From Pseudomonadales bacterium (lineage in GTDB: Bacteria; Pseudomonadota; Gammaproteobacteria; Pseudomonadales; Azotimanducaceae), in the NCBI GenBank assembly GCA_041395945.1, contig JAWKZN010000003.1:248001-312000 (forward strand): a DNA stretch of 64,000 bases. The letters are read 5' to 3'. Made by a program: the position numbers and the translations under genes. Of this stretch, positions 61,101 through 64,000 are shown piece by piece. A model generated the notes under the pieces. The model had not been told where the DNA came from and did no database searches. It was given only the letters and a program-made list of their open reading frames with translations. Numbering within the stretch: the first letter of the stretch is position 1; each line of letters begins with the position of its first letter.

Positions 61101-62255
61101 ATGACCGAATCACGGACAGAAAGCTCTGTCGGAATCGTCATACCGCAACGATTTCGCCATCCGTCCACCTTCGAGCTGCAGTGCGGCGAGCATCTCGCGG
61201 GCTTCGAACTCGTCTACGAAACCTACGGCACGCTCAACGCCGAGCGGTCCAACGCGGTACTGGTCTGCCACGCCCTGTCCGGTAATCATCACGCAGCCGG
61301 CTACCACAGCGGCGAGGAACGCAAGCCGGGCTGGTGGGACAGCTGCATCGGACCCGGTAAGCCCATCGACACGGACCGCTTCTTCGTTCTCAGCCTGAAC
61401 AACCTGGGCGGCTGCGATGGCAGCACCGGACCCTTGAGCATCGATCCCGCCACCGGTCGGGCCTTTGGTCCCGACTTTCCCGGGGTGACGGTCAAAGACT
61501 GGGTAGCCAGCCAGGCACTGCTGGCAGACCATCTGGGGATCACGCAATTCGCCGCCGTGATCGGCGGCAGTCTTGGCGGCATGCAGGCCATGCAGTGGGC
61601 GATGGACTATCCCCGGCGCCTTCGCTGTGCAGTGCTGATCGCCAGCGCAGCGCGACTGTCGGCGCAGAATATCGCCTTCAACGAGATCGCCCGCAAGGCC
61701 ATTCAGAGCGACCCCCGGTTCCATGGCGGTCACTACCGGGAAAAGGGCACGAACCCGGATCTCGGCCTGATGCTCGCCCGTATGGTGGGCCACGTGACTT
61801 ATCTCTCGGACGACGGCATGCGCATGAAATTCGGACGGGAGATCAAATCCGGCGACATCCGCAACGGGCGCGATGTGCAGTTTCAGGTCGAAAGCTATCT
61901 GCACTACCAGGGACGCTCGTTTTCTCAGCGCTTCGATGCCAACACCTATCTGCTGATGACTCACGCGCTGGACTACTTCGACCCGGCGGGTGACTTCGAA
62001 GACAACCTGGTCGCCGCACTGCAGAATGTGCAGTGTCGCTTCTGTGTGATCGCTTTCAGCAGCGACTGGCGGTTCTCAGCCGAGCGCTCCAAAGAAATTG
62101 TCGATGCGCTGATTGCAGCAGGAAAAGATGTCTCGAGCGCAGTGATTCAGTCCGAACACGGTCACGACTCCTTTCTGCTGCCCATCCCGAGATACTTCGA
62201 TGTGCTCGGCGGCTACTTTGATCGTCTTGCAACCGAGATCGAACATGCGTCCTGA
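61101..62255 (+). CDS. metX: homoserine O-acyltransferase (acetyl- or succinyl-), MetX
   Basis: First step of methionine synthesis from homoserine, 384 residues, alpha/beta-hydrolase fold. VCHALSGNHHAAG, NNLGGCDGSTGP and the nucleophile Ser157 in VIGGSLGGMQAMQWA are MetX marks; catalytic His in SEHGHDSFLL. In gammaproteobacteria, MetX partners with MetW and often uses succinyl-CoA; which acyl donor applies here cannot be read with certainty. The frame is open upstream, but the family begins at the ATG 61101. Confidence 0.93.
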   Translation: MTESRTESSVGIVIPQRFRHPSTFELQCGEHLAGFELVYETYGTLNAERSNAVLVCHALSGNHHAAGYHSGEERKPGWWDSCIGPGKPIDTDRFFVLSLNNLGGCDGSTGPLSIDPATGRAFGPDFPGVTVKDWVASQALLADHLGITQFAAVIGGSLGGMQAMQWAMDYPRRLRCAVLIASAARLSAQNIAFNEIARKAIQSDPRFHGGHYREKGTNPDLGLMLARMVGHVTYLSDDGMRMKFGREIKSGDIRNGRDVQFQVESYLHYQGRSFSQRFDANTYLLMTHALDYFDPAGDFEDNLVAALQNVQCRFCVIAFSSDWRFSAERSKEIVDALIAAGKDVSSAVIQSEHGHDSFLLPIPRYFDVLGGYFDRLATEIEHAS

Positions 62256-62844
62256 CCTCGCCATCATCAGCGACCTGATCCACCCGGGCGCCCGGGTGCT
62301 CGATCTGGGTTGTGGAGAAGGCGAACTGCTCGCGCATCTCCAGGCCACCAAGTCGGTCAACGGCTATGGACTGGAGATAGATCCGGACAACATCACCACC
62401 TGCATCCGCAAGGGGGTGAACGTCATCGAGCAGAACCTCGACAGCGGTCTGGGCAATTTTTCAGATCAGAGCTTCGACATGGTCGTGATGACCGAAACAC
62501 TGCAGTCGGTAAAAGCACCGGATATCCTGCTCGAAGAGATGCTTCGCATCGGCCGGGAATGCATCGTTACCTTTCCAAATTTCGGCTACTGGCGCTGCCG
62601 CCTCTACCTCGCATCAAACGGTCGCATGCCCGTTTCCGAACACCTGCCTCATGCCTGGTACAACACACCAAACATACACCTGTGCACCTTCAAGGATTTC
62701 GAACAGCTGTGTCAGGAGAGAGGCTTCAACATCATTGAACGATTCGTAGTCGATGCTGCCCATATCAATCGAGGCCTGATCAACCGGTTTCCGAATTTCT
62801 TCGGCACCTTCGCCTTTTATCGCCTGGAGAAGATCCGCTCATGA
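62245..62844 (+). CDS. metW: methionine biosynthesis protein MetW
   Basis: A 199-residue Rossmann-fold methyltransferase-like protein: RVLDLGCGEGELLAHLQATKSVNGYGLEID is the SAM-type motif I, and NMVVMT-like QSFDMVVMTETLQSVKAPDILLEEMLRIG follows. It begins inside the metX end (11-base overlap) and is needed with MetX for methionine synthesis in several proteobacteria. Confidence 0.94.
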   Translation: MRPDLAIISDLIHPGARVLDLGCGEGELLAHLQATKSVNGYGLEIDPDNITTCIRKGVNVIEQNLDSGLGNFSDQSFDMVVMTETLQSVKAPDILLEEMLRIGRECIVTFPNFGYWRCRLYLASNGRMPVSEHLPHAWYNTPNIHLCTFKDFEQLCQERGFNIIERFVVDAAHINRGLINRFPNFFGTFAFYRLEKIRS

Positions 62845-63350
62845 ACCCTCTCGCCTGCATATTCCAGTCGACCTTCGCTCTGTCTTCCCGGCTGTGGCAG
62901 ATTGCTTCCGCAAGGCGGTGGCTTTCCTGCCGGATGGCTGCGTCTTTTCTGCTTCTGCTCGCCGGCTTGTCAGCACAGGCCGAGCAGATGCAGAAGCTGG
63001 GTGAATATGAAGTGCACTATGTGGTCGTGCCGACGTCGTTTTTCAATCCCGCCATCGCAGATCGCTACGACATCGTGCGGGGGAAAGATCGCGCCCTGAT
63101 GAATCTGTCGATTCTCAATGCAGATCAGGTCCCTGTAACTGCACAGGTTGAGGGAACCATGACCAACCTGCTCGGACAGCAGCAGCAGCTCGAATTCACC
63201 GAGGTTCGCGAGGGCAGTGCTGTTTACTACCTTGCGCCGATCAAACACACAGACCGTGAGACTCTGAGGTTTTCGATCCGGATCGCGGTACCGGGCGACA
63301 CGCCACACGAACTGAAATTTCAGCAGCAGATGTACTGGGACGGCAGATGA
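62841..63350 (+). CDS. DUF4426 periplasmic protein
   Basis: A 169-residue secreted protein. A hydrophobic N-terminal signal ends near LLLLAGLSAQAEQ, followed by the DUF4426 core (LGEYEVHYVVVPTSFFNPAIADRYDIVRGKDRALMNLSI). Mature part is beta-rich. ATG at 62841 overlaps metW (ATGA); an internal ATG at 62934 would give a shorter but normal signal peptide. Function unknown; the gene is conserved between metW and rdgB in pseudomonads. Confidence 0.85.
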   Translation: MNPLACIFQSTFALSSRLWQIASARRWLSCRMAASFLLLLAGLSAQAEQMQKLGEYEVHYVVVPTSFFNPAIADRYDIVRGKDRALMNLSILNADQVPVTAQVEGTMTNLLGQQQQLEFTEVREGSAVYYLAPIKHTDRETLRFSIRIAVPGDTPHELKFQQQMYWDGR

Positions 63351-63952
63351 GAGTCGTGCTGGCCAGCGGGAATGCCGGCAAGCTTGCGGAGCTGCGCATG
63401 CTGCTGGAACCCCGGGGGCTGGATCTCGTCAACCAGAGCGATTTCGGGCTGCTTTCCGCCGAAGAAACTGCTGCCACCTTCGTGGAAAATGCACTGCTCA
63501 AGGCCCGGCATGCCAGCCGCCACTGCGCATTGCCAGCACTCGCGGACGATTCCGGGCTTTGCGTGGACGCCCTGGGCGGCGCACCGGGAATCCACTCCGC
63601 CCGCTTTGCCGGTCCCGACGCCAGTGACGCAGACAACAATCTGAAACTCCAGGAGACGCTGGGTGCTTACAGGCGCTCCGCCACCGCCTTCTACTACTGT
63701 GTCCTCGTTTTAGTAAGACATCCGGAAGACCCTGCTCCGCTGCTCGCTACCGGAATCTGGCGCGGTCAGATCATCCGCACCGCCCGGGGCGGCAACGGAT
63801 TCGGCTATGATCCCTACTTCGAACCGGCAGGCTCGGAGCAGACCGCGGCCGAGCTGGATCCGGCGACAAAGAACCGCATCAGCCACCGGGGTCGTGCGAT
63901 AGACACCCTGCTGCAACAGCTTAAGTCCCTGCAGTCCACCCTCCAGCCATGA
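63347..63952 (+). CDS. rdgB: XTP/dITP diphosphatase (RdgB/HAM1)
   Basis: Removes non-canonical purine nucleotides from the pool, 201 residues. VVLASGNAGKLAELRMLLEP, ETAATFVENALLKARHASR, ALADDSGLCVDALGGAPGIHSARFAG and GNGFGYDPYF are the family motifs, including the catalytic Asp of ADDSG. ATGA overlaps on both sides with the DUF4426 gene and hemW. Confidence 0.96.
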   Translation: MRVVLASGNAGKLAELRMLLEPRGLDLVNQSDFGLLSAEETAATFVENALLKARHASRHCALPALADDSGLCVDALGGAPGIHSARFAGPDASDADNNLKLQETLGAYRRSATAFYYCVLVLVRHPEDPAPLLATGIWRGQIIRTARGGNGFGYDPYFEPAGSEQTAAELDPATKNRISHRGRAIDTLLQQLKSLQSTLQP

Positions 63953-64000
63953 CGGCACCACAGCTCGCCCTCTACCTGCACTTCCCCTGGTGTGTGCGCA
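63949..64000 (+). CDS. hemW: HemW radical-SAM heme chaperone, 5' fragment
   Basis: Only the first 17 residues are in the window: MTAPQLALYLHFPWCVR. LYLHFPWC is the start of the HemW/HemN-like radical-SAM motif with the first cluster cysteine. It overlaps rdgB by four bases, the standard position in pseudomonads. Confidence 0.85.
   Translation, partial: MTAPQLALYLHFPWCVR

Noticed and set aside
1..64000. CRISPR arrays, prophage, insertion sequences, tRNA or rRNA genes
   Set aside because: Tandem repeats here have no spacers; no transposase, integrase, or phage genes and no tRNA cloverleaf or rRNA sequence was recognised.

Overview
The window is one continuous, GC-rich, gene-dense stretch of bacterial chromosome. 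Nothing in it looks like a phage, plasmid, transposase or CRISPR array. Gene content and order point to a gammaproteobacterium related to the Pseudomonadales/Cellvibrionales: the rppH-ptsP / lgt-thyA-folA block, ygfB-pepP-ubiH beside zapB-like/zapA-6S RNA-fau, ilvA/rpiA and D-2-hydroxyglutarate dehydrogenase/serA, and above all the pilus chemotaxis block gshB-pilGHIJ-chpA with tonB-yqgE-ruvX, pilU-pilT and yggS-proC-yggT-metX-metW-DUF4426-rdgB-hemW. That last block matches the Pseudomonas aeruginosa arrangement almost gene for gene, but lacks pilK, chpB and pyrRBC. The species cannot be named from sequence reading alone.

Layout. 0.2-1.4 kb: an ECF sigma factor module with two small membrane proteins. 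1.5-5.8 kb: a translationally coupled set of S9 peptidase lipoprotein, ATP-NAD-kinase-like protein and FabV enoyl reductase. 5.9-12.4 kb: folate/thymidylate genes, lgt, a TANGO2-like gene, ptsP and rppH. 12.6-16.1 kb: a DUF255 thioredoxin-fold protein whose start lies in a 15-bp tandem repeat, and an unusual beta-sandwich plus double-VOC protein. 16.1-24 kb: the glycine cleavage system and ubiH-pepP-ygfB, ending in a roughly 280-bp imperfect palindrome. 24-31.9 kb: zapB-like, zapA, 6S RNA, fau, def, an orphan PhnD-like protein, ilvA, rpiA, D2HGDH and serA. 32-41.6 kb: a lipase-like hydrolase, fba-pgk-tkt, metK-metF-rsmE and an LLM oxidoreductase. 41.7-43.5 kb: a two-gene membrane operon whose second product resembles a BlaR1/M56 peptidase that has lost its zinc site. 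43.6-53 kb: the Pil/Chp chemosensory operon. 53.3-64 kb: gshB to hemW, cut by the window end.

How the genes connect. Several supply or use one-carbon units: gcvTHP, fau, folA, thyA, metF, metK, metX/metW, and def acting on formyl-Met. serA and D2HGDH form a likely coupled pair. The Pil/Chp receptor-kinase-regulator chain and the PilT/PilU motors control type IV pilus retraction. The main non-gene interest is short repeats and palindromes in intergenic gaps: a dispersed element of about 100 bp (three copies), three small tandem repeat arrays, a recurring GCGGACACCCGC-type hairpin motif, and the large palindrome upstream of the zapB-like gene. Bases 1-158 carry no gene I can support.
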